Assembly (NCBI GenBank): GCA_039029535.1
Contig: JBCCFW010000087.1
Coordinates: 1-31,082, forward strand
Length of the DNA: 31,082 nucleotides
Source of the DNA: JBCCFW01 sp039029535
GTDB lineage: Bacteria; Acidobacteriota; JBCCFW01
Reading direction: 5' to 3'
Below the pieces are notes generated by a model, which searched no databases, had not been told where the DNA came from, and worked only from the letters and a program-made list of their open reading frames with translations. Each line of letters opens with the position of its first letter. The first letter of the stretch is position 1. The translations under genes and the position numbers were made by a program. Below, one piece after another: positions 14,977-23,798 of this stretch.

Positions 14977-15825
14977 GAGAGCTTCCCCATGGTGACGAGC
15001 AGGCTGCGCCCGCTCTCGAAGGGCCAGGTCGGGACGATCCGTGAGGACCCCGTCCACGCCCCAGCGTAGGAACTTGTTCAGGAGATGAGGTTCATCGACG
15101 ACCCAGGGGAGGACCCGCAGGCCCCGCTCCTGGAGACGTCGCAGCAGCGGACGCTCGAGCCGTGAGGCTCGGATGGCGACGGAGCCGGGTCGGCTCCGCA
15201 CGAGGTCGGCCTCGAGCCGGTCGAGCGAACCGACGACCAGGCAGCGAGGCAGCTCGGGGGCCAGCTCGGCCAGCGCCGCGAGCACCTCGGCATCGAAGGA
15301 CGCCGCGGTGACCAGCGCTCGTGGGTCGCCCTGCTCGAGAGCGGCCAACAGCGCTTGCGCCAGCCGACGGGCCGGGAGCATCCGCTCTGGCTTCTGACGC
15401 TTGATCTCGATGAGCAGCGCCAGCTCGGGATGACGTCGAGACCACGCGAGGACGTCGGACAAGAAGGGCAGCGGACGACCGTCGCAGCTCACGTCGGACA
15501 ACACGTCGGAGTCGAGCTGGGCGATGCGTCGCGTCGGGAGGCGTCCGCCTCCGAGACGACGACAGCCCCGCGCCAGCTCCGGATCGTGATGCACGACGAG
15601 GGCTCCGTCGGCCGTCCCCTGCACGTCGATCTCGACGGAGTCCACGCCGAGCTCGGCCGCCCGCTCGAGCGCAGCGAGCGTGTTGCCCTGCCCGAGCGGA
15701 CCGCCGCAGCCCCGATGCCCGTGGACCTCGAAGGCCTGCGCTCCATCGGAGAGCAGCGTGAAGCAAGCGACGGCGAACGTGAGCGCCGCAACCGGGCGAG
15801 CGTGACCTGTTCGAACGATGTCCAT
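13972..15825 (-). CDS. Secreted glycerophosphodiester phosphodiesterase, in-frame with a second secreted protein
   Basis: As read, one continuous frame of 617 codons. The ATG at 15825 has GAGGA six bases upstream and opens a clear signal peptide (RPVAALTFAVACFTLLSDGAQA), so upstream in-frame codons are ignored. The first half is a GDPD TIM barrel: HGHRG, GNTLAALERA, VEIDVQGTADGALVVHHDP and the C-terminal GVDGVLTDRPDLAL. GDPD hydrolyses glycerophosphodiesters to glycerol-3-phosphate and an alcohol, here probably outside the cytosol. After LTDRPDLAL the frame runs into a second signal-peptide-like segment and an unrelated domain set, described in the next entry. An alternative frame ends the GDPD at a TGA (14973-14975) overlapping a GTG start. 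One extra base in the GGG at 15021-15023 would explain the fusion. It could be a true fusion with an internal membrane helix, but two genes seem likelier. Confidence 0.75.
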   Translation of the reverse strand: MDIVRTGHARPVAALTFAVACFTLLSDGAQAFEVHGHRGCGGPLGQGNTLAALERAAELGVDSVEIDVQGTADGALVVHHDPELARGCRRLGGGRLPTRRIAQLDSDVLSDVSCDGRPLPFLSDVLAWSRRHPELALLIEIKRQKPERMLPARRLAQALLAALEQGDPRALVTAASFDAEVLAALAELAPELPRCLVVGSLDRLEADLVRSRPGSVAIRASRLERPLLRRLQERGLRVLPWVVDEPHLLNKFLRWGVDGVLTDRPDLALRERAQPARHHGEALVKPSRSRLVQPLLSSALTLAVTALGTPAAVLGYEGAPAATERAELRLLTASGIEVSGLLLSPDGLVATSAQALEHGPLVAVALPGDEYSERPRVVRVDETLGLAVLYVAELDHLDAGPPATTPRRPERRRPVSHGASIHVDPETPPRRPAIADPSYPRRPEVQELPVDAGLRASTISARAGSRLGSWTPDSTPVPARPLSLGEVQRVAVYPFTSGGNVDTFLTSLFLREARKKRAVHQLMDPYELSVHVPDGEAFHAESRLDELREDARAAGADAMLIGVGVWYSVGFRLEARLIEVGTGRVIWHSAQASGMSLTGPRAKSKVVRRILRHYPRA

Positions 15826-16297
15826 GAGCAGTCCTCGTGTCACCGAGGACCCAGGCAAGACGGTTGCCAGGTCGGAGACCGCGGTTTTCGTCCGTCTCAC
15901 GCCCAGGGTGCGAAGCGGCCCGCCTCTCTCCGCCTCGGCGTGCAGGCACGTTCACGCCAGGCCTCCATTTCTGATGAGTCGGGGGACGCTCCTCAGCCAA
16001 GTGCCTTGCTCCGTGATCGGGAAGCGAACCGGACCCCGTAAAGAGAGGCGAGCGAGAAGGGATGCCTCGACTCGACCAGCACGCCCTACGAAACCGCCGA
16101 GAAGGGCGACTTCCGGCCAGCCCGGGAGCCTGCGCCGCGACCGAGGTCACGCGAAGACCTCGCGCCTTGCTCCCGAGGCATTCGGGCGTGCCCGCGGCCC
16201 TCCATGACCGCCTCGGACTTGGTGTACGTTCTGCCCTCCGGTGAGTCGCTCCCCTCCCGCACGGCCGTTCGCGCCACGACTCCCTCTCGAGGCCCGC
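15826..16297. other. 472-bp divergent intergenic region
   Basis: This separates the secreted GDPD and the secreted metallopeptidase and should hold both promoters. I see no convincing gene in it. A perfect 7-bp stem, CGAGGTC/GACCTCG (16142-16148 and 16156-16162), with a 7-nt loop lies about 135 bases before the peptidase ATG. A TGTACGTT near 16222 resembles an extended -10 but lacks a good -35. Neither is strong enough to call. Confidence 0.5.
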
Positions 16298-19200
16298 ATG
16301 ACTCGAACCCGCACCCTCGCCCTCGCCCTCGTCACCTGCCTCCCGCTGCTGGCCCACGCCTACGTGCAACCGCGTCAGCTCCCGTCGATGGCTCAGCGTC
16401 TCGGCCTCCGCCCGCTCGAGCGCGTCCATCCGACGACGATGGGTCCGCTCACCGCCTCCCAGGAGGCATCGTTGCAGCGACTCGCGGATCGCCAGGGTGC
16501 CCAGTGGAAGGCCCGCTTCGACCAGCGCACGGGTCGAGTGTCCCTGGCCTCGGGCTCGGGCGTGCCGTGGCTGCCGGGCTGGGGCAACGACCTCACTTGG
16601 CGACAGCTCGGCTTCGACGCGGCCCCCGACCGCGACAAGACCCTCGACATGCTCGACGAGCGGGCGCGGGCGCTCATGACGGAGCACCCCGAGCTGTTCG
16701 GTCTCGAGGAGGCCGACGCGACGCTCGTCCGCGGCCTGTCCTCGTCGCTCCAGGATGGTCGTCTCTGGTTCCTCAACTACCTCGTCGAGCGCGAAGGTGT
16801 CCCGGTCCTCGACGCCCTCGTCACGTTCCGCGTGAGCTCGGGCAACCTCGTGCAGCTCGGCACGGCGCTCGTCGACGACGCGCTCGCCCTGGCGCCGACC
16901 GCTCCGCTACTCACGGCCGAGGACGCGCTTTCCGGCCTCCTCACCGATCTCGCGCCCCTGGCGAAGGACGACACGCCCCTGGTGCCGACCGAAGTCGTCG
17001 ACGACGGGACCCTCGTGCTCCTGCCCTGGGAAGGCAGCGACGGCCTCGAGTACCGCCTCGCCTGGAAGGTCGCCTTGAGGCTGCCAGGCGGTGTCGAGAC
17101 CTGGCAGTCGTACCGTGATGCGGTGACCGGTGAGGCCCTCGCCTTCGAGGACGCCAACAACTACGCCTGCCCGACTCCAGCCATCCCGCAGGGTCGCGTG
17201 CGTGGCGGCGTCATCATCGGCCCGCTCGAAGAGGTGAGCGAGGTCGTCCGCGGCATGCCCTGGGTCGACATCGAGAACGACGGCCCGATCAACGCCGACT
17301 ACAACGGCATCTTCACCCGTGACCCCGCCTTTCCCGCCTCGACCAGCCTGTCGGGTCCGTGGTTCGACATGGAGTGCGCCGACTGCGTGAACCCGCCGCA
17401 GGTCTTCCGTGAGGACGCATTCGGTGACCTCAACCTCGGCATGGGTGGGCTCAACGGTGACGGCAATGGTTTCTCGAGCCGCCCCGAGCGCAACGCCTAC
17501 TACCACCTCAATGTCGTGCGTCAGGTGGCCTCCAAGCATCTCGACGACGCAGCGGTCGATGGCTTCTTCACCAGCAACATCGTCGCGACCGTCATGGCAC
17601 CCGGGTCCTGCAACGCCGTTTGGACGGGCACGCAGATGCTGTTCTTCCCGATGGACGACACCTGCAACAACACGGCTGACATCTCCGACATCGTCCAGCA
17701 CGAGTGGGGCCACGGGCTCGACCAGTTCACCAATAGCGGGATGATCCCGGACGGAGCACGCAGTGAGGGTCTCTCCGACATCGTCGCCTGGATCTCGAGC
17801 CATGACGCGGGCAGCGGTCGTTACTTCTTCCTCGGTGACGGCAACTTCCTCCGCACGGCCCTCTCTGACGAGGACCCTCAGGGACTCAAGACCGTGGGCA
17901 ACGTCGACGGGATCTGTGGCGGTCAGCCTCACTGCACTGGCGGTGTCATCAGTCAGGCCTTCTGGGACCTCGGCGTCGAGCTTCGCGGCAAGTACGGTGA
18001 CTCGGCGGGCTGGTTCGTCCTCGAGCGGCTGTTCTTCCAGAGCCTCCCGATCTCGTCGAGCTTCCTCCCCGACCGCCCTGACTCCGTGTACGACGCGGTC
18101 GTCCTCATCGACGACGACAACGGCGACCTGATGGATGGCGTGCCCAACGGCGAAGCCATCAATGCAGCCTTCGGCCTCCATGGAATGACGAGCACTCCCG
18201 AGGTCGCCGACTCCGACGAATGCACGCCGCTGGCTGCTCCCGACCTCACGCTGGTCAAGCTCACCGATCCCGACACGCTCCAGCCGCAGGTCATGGTGAG
18301 CTGGCCTGACGTGCCCGGCGCGGTCATGTACGACCTCTACCGCATCGACAGCGAGCGCGACACGGCGTCCGCTCCCATCGCGACGCTCTTCCCTCCCGCG
18401 ACCGACTTCATCGACGTTTCGGTCATCGATGGCATCACCTACGAGTACCTCATTCGCGTCTTCGACGCGACCGGCTGCTTCTCCATCGACGAGACCCTCA
18501 CGCCGATCACCGTCGACCCGCTGTCCGAGTTCGACCTCGACCCGCTGGTTCCGGACGACTCGATCCGACCGGAGAACAACGTCAACGGCCTGGCCGAGCC
18601 CGGTGAGCTCATCGATGTCCCCCTCACGGTGCTCAACATCGGCGCCGACGCGACGGCGACCTTCGCCACCGTGACCAGTCCCACGCCCGGTGTCGTGGTC
18701 GTCAGCGACCGCGCGGACGTCGGTGACATCCCCGCTGGAGGCTCGGCCTCGAGCGCCGGCACGCACGTTCGCCTGCAGCTCGCCGGTGAGCCCACGATCG
18801 AGTGCGGCCAGACGATCCAGCTCGACTTCCTGGTCGAGTCGGACGAGGGCTGCACGCGGGTCACCCGCTTCATGGAGATCGGCGAGAGCGGCATCGCCAA
18901 CTACTTTCTCGAAGAGCTCGAAGCCGGTGACGCCGGCTGGACGGTCGATCCCGAGGGCAGCGACGATGCAGCGGCCGGCAACTGGGAGCACGCCGTGCCG
19001 ATGGGCTGGGGTCCCGACATCTTCGGTCAGGTCTACGAGGACTACACGCCCGACCCCGGTCAGAGCTGCTGGCTGACCGGCAACATCGGCGCGGCCATGA
19101 ACTCGGTCGTCGACGGCTGCACGACCCTCGAGACCACCGACTTCGATCTCGACATGCGCACGGGCCTGGTCCTCAGCTACGCCCGTGCCTTCAGCCGCTG

Positions 19201-20740
19201 GTTCGACAGCACCGACACCATGGTCGTCGAGTACTCGGTGGACTCCGGTGGCGCGTGGGCGGAGCTGGAGACGGTCGACGAGATGACCGGCGGCTGGGAC
19301 TTCGTGAGCTTCGAGCTCGACGACATCCTCGGAGGCCCCGAGGCCACGTTGCGGCTGCGCTTCCGGGTCTGCGGCTCACCGGCGACGGGCACCTTCATGG
19401 ATGCCACGGAGGCCGCTGTCGATCAGATCGACATCGGCGAACGCTTCCTCAACTGCATGGCGGTCGAGCCACCCGACGGCACGCCGTCGCTCACGCTGGT
19501 CGCGCTGACCGGCGACAACGTCGGCGACGACGCGATGGACGGCGGCATCGGCAATGGCAACGGCATCGTCGAGCCGGGTGAGACCGTGAAGCTCCTCCTC
19601 GACGTCGAGAATCTCGGACTCGCCGCGGCCACCTCGGTCACCGGCCTGCTCGAGATCGTCGACGCCCCGGCGGGCGTGGTCATCGCCGACTCGAACACGA
19701 CCTGGGTCGACATCGATCCGGGCACCATCGAGCGCTCGGGCGCCGACGTCGATCCGCACGTCGAGCTCGTCATCCCACGCCCCGGCGTCGACTGCGACGG
19801 CAGCATCACCTGTCGGCTCACCCTCGACTACGAGGACGCCGGCGGCATGACCTATCAGACCATGCGCGAGTTCACTCTCGACATCGGCCTCCCGGGCGGC
19901 ACCGTCCCCAAGAACGTCCTCTTCTTCGACGACTTCGAGGGTCTCTCCGACGGCTGGACCAGCGGCGCCACCGCGGGTGAGGACGACTGGGACATCGGCG
20001 GCATCGGCCTGTCCGGACCGCAGAGCCCCACCGACCCGGGTCGCGCCGACGGGGGCGCTCGCGTCCGCGGCACCGACCTCGGCGGCGGGCGCGCTCCCGG
20101 AGACCCAGGCAACTACGAGGCCGGCGCCTCCACCTGGCTGGAGAGTCCCGGCATCGACTGCACCGCCTGCGAGCGGGTCTACCTCGACTTCCGCCGCTTC
20201 CTCAGCGTCGCCGGCGGCGACCGGGCACAGGTCCTGGCGCTCGATGGCTCGGGCACCTGGGTGGTGGTCTGGGACAACGCCGACGCGGCGGTGAGCGACG
20301 GCGACTGGACGGACCAGCTCGTCGACCTCGGCGCGGCGGCCGTGGGCAACGCCGACCTGCGCGTCCGCTTCGAGCTCGAGAGCCGGGGCGGCGGCGGCCT
20401 CGGCGGCTGGACCCTCGACGACGTGCGGGTCTTCGAGGCCGGCAACACCTGTTCCGGCGCCGAAGGCTGCGAGAGCCTGCCGTGGCCGCTGCCGGCCGGT
20501 GAGGTGCTCCGCGCGACGGGCCTGGCCAGCAGCAGCTCGGTGGAGTTCTCGTGGGACGCCGCCACCCCGACGCCCGGTGAGCACTTCCGGCTCTACCGCG
20601 GGACGGATCCCACGATGCTCGGTGACCTCGTCACGCCGGCCGACCTCACGGCCACGCGTTTCGAGGACGCAGCGGCTCCCGGCACGATCTACTTCTACCG
20701 CCTCCGCCTGGCCGACTGCGACGGCGTCGAGGGACCGTAA
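16298..20740 (+). CDS. Large secreted M36/M4-type zinc metallopeptidase with repeated beta modules
   Basis: A 1480-aa exported protease. ATG at 16298 begins a signal peptide ending LLAHA (about residue 21). An FTP-like inhibitory propeptide covers roughly residues 25-290. The zinc site is H468-E-W-G-H472 with third ligand Glu490 in SEGLSD, and Asp494 follows; this HExxH...E pattern and the flanking NTADISDIVQHEWGHGLDQF fit fungalysin (M36) and thermolysin-like enzymes. Downstream are an FnIII-like region (about 640-735), then two copies of a pair: a CARDB-like domain containing EPGE (near 766 and 1090) and a jelly-roll/MAM-like domain starting with a Gly-Trp segment (near 870 and 1208). A final FnIII-like domain starts near 1404. 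No sorting anchor is visible at the C-terminus. It is probably a soluble or surface enzyme degrading polymeric protein, with the C-terminal modules for adhesion. The stop lies 45 bases before aroC. Confidence 0.9.
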   Translation: MTRTRTLALALVTCLPLLAHAYVQPRQLPSMAQRLGLRPLERVHPTTMGPLTASQEASLQRLADRQGAQWKARFDQRTGRVSLASGSGVPWLPGWGNDLTWRQLGFDAAPDRDKTLDMLDERARALMTEHPELFGLEEADATLVRGLSSSLQDGRLWFLNYLVEREGVPVLDALVTFRVSSGNLVQLGTALVDDALALAPTAPLLTAEDALSGLLTDLAPLAKDDTPLVPTEVVDDGTLVLLPWEGSDGLEYRLAWKVALRLPGGVETWQSYRDAVTGEALAFEDANNYACPTPAIPQGRVRGGVIIGPLEEVSEVVRGMPWVDIENDGPINADYNGIFTRDPAFPASTSLSGPWFDMECADCVNPPQVFREDAFGDLNLGMGGLNGDGNGFSSRPERNAYYHLNVVRQVASKHLDDAAVDGFFTSNIVATVMAPGSCNAVWTGTQMLFFPMDDTCNNTADISDIVQHEWGHGLDQFTNSGMIPDGARSEGLSDIVAWISSHDAGSGRYFFLGDGNFLRTALSDEDPQGLKTVGNVDGICGGQPHCTGGVISQAFWDLGVELRGKYGDSAGWFVLERLFFQSLPISSSFLPDRPDSVYDAVVLIDDDNGDLMDGVPNGEAINAAFGLHGMTSTPEVADSDECTPLAAPDLTLVKLTDPDTLQPQVMVSWPDVPGAVMYDLYRIDSERDTASAPIATLFPPATDFIDVSVIDGITYEYLIRVFDATGCFSIDETLTPITVDPLSEFDLDPLVPDDSIRPENNVNGLAEPGELIDVPLTVLNIGADATATFATVTSPTPGVVVVSDRADVGDIPAGGSASSAGTHVRLQLAGEPTIECGQTIQLDFLVESDEGCTRVTRFMEIGESGIANYFLEELEAGDAGWTVDPEGSDDAAAGNWEHAVPMGWGPDIFGQVYEDYTPDPGQSCWLTGNIGAAMNSVVDGCTTLETTDFDLDMRTGLVLSYARAFSRWFDSTDTMVVEYSVDSGGAWAELETVDEMTGGWDFVSFELDDILGGPEATLRLRFRVCGSPATGTFMDATEAAVDQIDIGERFLNCMAVEPPDGTPSLTLVALTGDNVGDDAMDGGIGNGNGIVEPGETVKLLLDVENLGLAAATSVTGLLEIVDAPAGVVIADSNTTWVDIDPGTIERSGADVDPHVELVIPRPGVDCDGSITCRLTLDYEDAGGMTYQTMREFTLDIGLPGGTVPKNVLFFDDFEGLSDGWTSGATAGEDDWDIGGIGLSGPQSPTDPGRADGGARVRGTDLGGGRAPGDPGNYEAGASTWLESPGIDCTACERVYLDFRRFLSVAGGDRAQVLALDGSGTWVVVWDNADAAVSDGDWTDQLVDLGAAAVGNADLRVRFELESRGGGGLGGWTLDDVRVFEAGNTCSGAEGCESLPWPLPAGEVLRATGLASSSSVEFSWDAATPTPGEHFRLYRGTDPTMLGDLVTPADLTATRFEDAAAPGTIYFYRLRLADCDGVEGP

Positions 20741-20761
20741 GGCCCCTCGACCCGCGGATCG

Positions 20762-20795
20762 GGACGCTCATGGGATGATGCGCCCATGAGCGTCC
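20762..20795 (+). promoter_or_regulatory. 13-bp perfect hairpin burying the aroC start codon
   Basis: GGACGCTCATGGG (20762-20774) is perfectly complementary to CCCATGAGCGTCC (20783-20795), with an 8-nt loop. The aroC ATG (20786-20788) lies in the 3' arm, and the only ribosome-site-like GGGA (20772-20775) mostly in the 5' arm. No alternative in-frame start exists upstream. The hairpin begins 22 bases after the peptidase stop, so it might also end that transcript, though no U tract follows. A translational switch for the aro operon is the more interesting reading. Confidence 0.6.
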
Positions 20796-22006
20796 TGTCG
20801 CGTCTCCGTCTCCTCGACGCCGGGGAGTCTCATGGTCCCGAGCTGACCGCCATCCTCGATGGCCTGCCGGCGGGGCTGCCCGTCGACGTCGAGGCCGTCG
20901 ACTTCGAGCTGGCCCGTCGTCAGCGGGGTTTCGGCTCCGGCGGTCGGATGAGGATCGAGAAGGACCGCGCGCAGCTCACCGCCGGCGTGCTCGCGGGTCG
21001 CACGACCGGGGCGCCGGTGGCGCTGCGCGTCGCGAACCTCGACTGGAAGAACTGGTCGGACCGCGACATCACGCCGCTGACGGTGCCTCGTCCAGGTCAC
21101 GCCGACCTGACCTCCGCGCTCAAGCATGGTCACGACGACCTGCGTCTCTCGCTCGAGCGAGCCAGCGCACGCAACACGGCAACGCGGGTGGCAGCGGGCG
21201 CCCTCTGCAAGCAGCTCCTCGGGAGCTTCGGCATCCGCATCGGCGGCCACGTCACGAGCCTGGGCTCCATCGATCTCGGGCTCTCCCGCGACGAGGCCGA
21301 CGAGGACGAGCTCGCCGCCCGGGCGCAGCGGGCCCTCGACGATGATCTTTGCTGCCCGGTCCCCGAGCTGCACGACGCGTTGCACGAGGAGATCCGACGG
21401 ACCATGAAGGCCAAGGACACCCTGGGCGGAACCTTCGAGGTCTTCGCGCTGGGTCTCCCGCCGGGCCTCGGGAGTCACTCCGAGTGGGACCGTCGGCTCG
21501 ACGGTCGTCTCGCCCAGGCCATGCTCGGCATCCAGGCGATGAAGGGCGTGGAGATCGGTCCTGCCTTCGAGCTGTCGACACGTCGAGGGAGCAACGCTCA
21601 TGACGATCTCTTCGTCGAGGACGACGGCCGCCTCGTGCGGAAGACGAATCGCTGCGGTGGTCTCGAGGGCGGCATCACCAACGGCAGCCCGCTGGTCGTC
21701 CGAGTGGCCATGAAGCCCATCGCCACCACCTTGGCTCCGCGTCAGAGCGTCGACCTCGTCTCCGGCGAGGCCACCGAGACGGTGTATGAGCGCAGCGACT
21801 TCTGCGCCCTGCCGCGCGCCGTGCCCATCGGTGAGGCCATGCTGGCGCTCGTGTTGGCCGACGCCCTGCTCGAGAAGCTGGGTGGTGACAGCCTCGCCGA
21901 GATGACCCCGCGCTTCGAGGCCCTGCCGCAGTCGCGCTTGAGCGATGTCAGCCTGCACGGTCAGACCTGGCGCTTCTTGCCCGAAGCGACGGACGACCCC
22001 TCGTGA
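20786..22006 (+). CDS. aroC: Chorismate synthase
   Basis: It converts 5-enolpyruvylshikimate-3-phosphate to chorismate, using reduced FMN, at the end of the shikimate pathway. The 406-aa length is normal for the long bacterial form. Signatures seen are GESHGPELTAILDGLPAG (residues 13-30), RRQRGFGSGGRM, the PRPGHADL block with LKHGHDDLR, and RASARNTATRVAAG, where many homologues have Glu in place of the Asn. FEVFALGLPPGLGSH and GGLEGGITNGSPLVVRVAMKP are also typical. The start codon is within a strong hairpin (20762-20795). The stop overlaps the GTG of the aroK-aroB fusion (GTGA, 22003-22006), implying translational coupling. Confidence 0.96.
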   Translation: MSVLSRLRLLDAGESHGPELTAILDGLPAGLPVDVEAVDFELARRQRGFGSGGRMRIEKDRAQLTAGVLAGRTTGAPVALRVANLDWKNWSDRDITPLTVPRPGHADLTSALKHGHDDLRLSLERASARNTATRVAAGALCKQLLGSFGIRIGGHVTSLGSIDLGLSRDEADEDELAARAQRALDDDLCCPVPELHDALHEEIRRTMKAKDTLGGTFEVFALGLPPGLGSHSEWDRRLDGRLAQAMLGIQAMKGVEIGPAFELSTRRGSNAHDDLFVEDDGRLVRKTNRCGGLEGGITNGSPLVVRVAMKPIATTLAPRQSVDLVSGEATETVYERSDFCALPRAVPIGEAMLALVLADALLEKLGGDSLAEMTPRFEALPQSRLSDVSLHGQTWRFLPEATDDPS

Positions 22007-23613
22007 GCACCGAACGCATCGTCGCCCTCACCGGCTTCATGGGGAGCGGCAAGACGACGCTGGGCGGCGCGCTCGCCGAGCACCTCGAGCGCCCCTTCGT
22101 CGACCTCGACGAGCGCATCGAGTCGCACCTGGGCATGACCATCGCGGCCTGCTTCTCCAAGATGGGCGAGACGGTCTTCCGCGAGGTCGAGAAGGAGCTC
22201 GCCCTCGAGCTGGCGAGGGGCGAGCCCTGCATCGTCGCGCTCGGCGGTGGAGCGGTCATGGACCCGGAGATCCGCGAGGCCTTCGAGTCGCGCGGCACCC
22301 TCATCAACCTGCGCTGCCGACCGGAGACCCTGTCTCAGCGGTTGGCGACCACGGCCGACGACCGCCCCCTGCTCATGGCCGACAGCGGCGCGCGTGAGCG
22401 ACAGCTCAAGGCCCTGCAGGCCTGGCGTCAGCCGCATCACGACGCGGTGCTCCAGCAAGTCGACGCCGACGGTCGACGCACGGACACCCTGCTCACGCTG
22501 GCCGACGTCATCGCGCGCGAGGAGAGAACCTGGGCGTGGTGCGGCGCGCAGGCGCGACGCCTGGTCGTGCAATCACCGGCGGGTCCGTACTCGGCGTGGG
22601 TCGGCGCGGACTGCCTGGCGTCGATCGGCACCTTGCTCGAGAACCTCGGCTTCTCGCGCGGCCCCGTGCTCGTGGTCGGCTGCGAGCCGGCACGGGCTCA
22701 TCGGAAGGCCGTCGCGTCGGTGCTGGAGAGCGCGGGTCACGCCGTTCACTCCCATCAGGTCGAGGACGGCGAGAAGCACAAGACCTTGGCGACGCTCGAA
22801 CAGCTCTGGTCCGCCGCCGCGGCGGCGGGCATCACCCGCGACCGTCCCATCGTGGCGGTGGGCGGTGGGGTGGTGACCGACCTGGCGGGATTGGCGGCCG
22901 CCACCTTCATGCGAGGCGTCCCGGTCATCCACGTGCCGACGACCTTGCTGGGCATGGTCGACGCGAGCCTGGGCGGAAAGACCGCCATCGACATCCCCGC
23001 GGGCAAGAACCTCGTAGGGGCCTTTCATCATCCGGCGGCGGTGCTCTGCGACGTCACCACGCTCGAGACCTTGCCGACCGCCGAGCGTCGTCACGGGATG
23101 GCGGAGGTCATCAAGCACGGCCTGCTCGTGGGCGCGGAGCTGCTCACGAAGATCGAGCGGGGTCGCTTCCAGCTCAACCCCTACGACCTCGCCCAGGCCA
23201 TGCACGTCAAGACCGACATCATCGGCGAGGATCCAGGCGAGTCCGGGCGGCGCGAGCACCTCAACCTGGGTCACACCTTCGCCCACGCCATCGAGAAGAC
23301 CTCGGGCTATCAGCGGCCTCACGGCGAAGCGGTAGCCATCGGCCTCGTTGCCGCGGCGCATCTCTCGCGTCAGCTCGGGCTGTGCTCGGCGAGCCTGCCC
23401 GAGCGGGTGAAGACCGTGGTGGAGTCCCAGCAGCTCCCGACCAGCATCCGCGGCTTCACGCCCGATGCGTTGATCGAGGCGATGGGCTCGGACAAGAAGA
23501 AGCGCGACGGGAAGCTGCGCTTCATCGTGCTGGAAGCACCGGGCGAGACGAAGGTGGTCGAGGACGTCGACGTGGCTCAGGTCAGGGTGGCGTTGACGCG
23601 CGTGCTGGGGTGA
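22003..23613 (+). CDS. aroKB: Bifunctional shikimate kinase / 3-dehydroquinate synthase
   Basis: A 536-aa fusion of two shikimate enzymes. Residues 1-175 are shikimate kinase: P-loop GFMGSGKT (11-18), DLDERIE (34-40) with the Mg/shikimate Asp residues, FREVEKE (59-65) with the shikimate-binding Arg, and LGGG (80-83). Residues about 185-536 are dehydroquinate synthase: VEDGEKHKT, AVGGGVVTDLAGLAAATFMRG, PTTLLGMVDASLGGKTAID, the zinc region with EVIKHG, and LNLGHTFAHAIE plus HGEAVAIG. The DHQ synthase forms the first carbocycle; the kinase phosphorylates shikimate later. Start is GTG at 22003, overlapping the aroC stop. The fusion is known in several phyla, so this is not an assembly artefact. 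The stop overlaps the GTG of a small orphan. Confidence 0.95.
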   Translation: MSTERIVALTGFMGSGKTTLGGALAEHLERPFVDLDERIESHLGMTIAACFSKMGETVFREVEKELALELARGEPCIVALGGGAVMDPEIREAFESRGTLINLRCRPETLSQRLATTADDRPLLMADSGARERQLKALQAWRQPHHDAVLQQVDADGRRTDTLLTLADVIAREERTWAWCGAQARRLVVQSPAGPYSAWVGADCLASIGTLLENLGFSRGPVLVVGCEPARAHRKAVASVLESAGHAVHSHQVEDGEKHKTLATLEQLWSAAAAAGITRDRPIVAVGGGVVTDLAGLAAATFMRGVPVIHVPTTLLGMVDASLGGKTAIDIPAGKNLVGAFHHPAAVLCDVTTLETLPTAERRHGMAEVIKHGLLVGAELLTKIERGRFQLNPYDLAQAMHVKTDIIGEDPGESGRREHLNLGHTFAHAIEKTSGYQRPHGEAVAIGLVAAAHLSRQLGLCSASLPERVKTVVESQQLPTSIRGFTPDALIEAMGSDKKKRDGKLRFIVLEAPGETKVVEDVDVAQVRVALTRVLG

Positions 23614-23798
23614 GGAAGTGGCTTCGGGCGCTGATTGCCTCCGAGGCCCCGCCCCCAATCCCACGACGGAAGATCGTCACCCGTCAGGCGCGCAAGCTCC
23701 GCGGCAAGCTTCTGCTCCACCGCATCGACACGTGCACGGTCCAGCTCGAACCCGTGGAAGACACTCCACCCTTGCCAACCGACTGGCCCGGCCCGTGA
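23610..23798 (+). CDS. Hypothetical basic protein, 62 aa
   Basis: GTG at 23610 overlaps the aroKB stop (GTGA) and the frame ends at 23798, where the same kind of overlap starts the next gene. The product is strongly basic in its first two thirds (RRKIVTRQARKLRGKLLLHR) and Pro/acidic at the end. It has no membrane segment or recognised domain. The chained overlaps are the main evidence that it is translated. Together with the next gene it might once have been part of one protein, but I see no family support. Confidence 0.55.
   Translation: MRKWLRALIASEAPPPIPRRKIVTRQARKLRGKLLLHRIDTCTVQLEPVEDTPPLPTDWPGP

Noticed and set aside
16907..18991. A 694-codon frame on the minus strand
   Set aside because: It lies opposite the metallopeptidase whose zinc site and domains are well defined; composition is Val/Asp/Arg-rich without motifs.
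22003..23613. aroK and aroB fusion as a possible assembly or frameshift artefact
   Set aside because: Both halves are complete with all active-site motifs and a normal linker, and aroK-aroB fusions are known in other bacteria.
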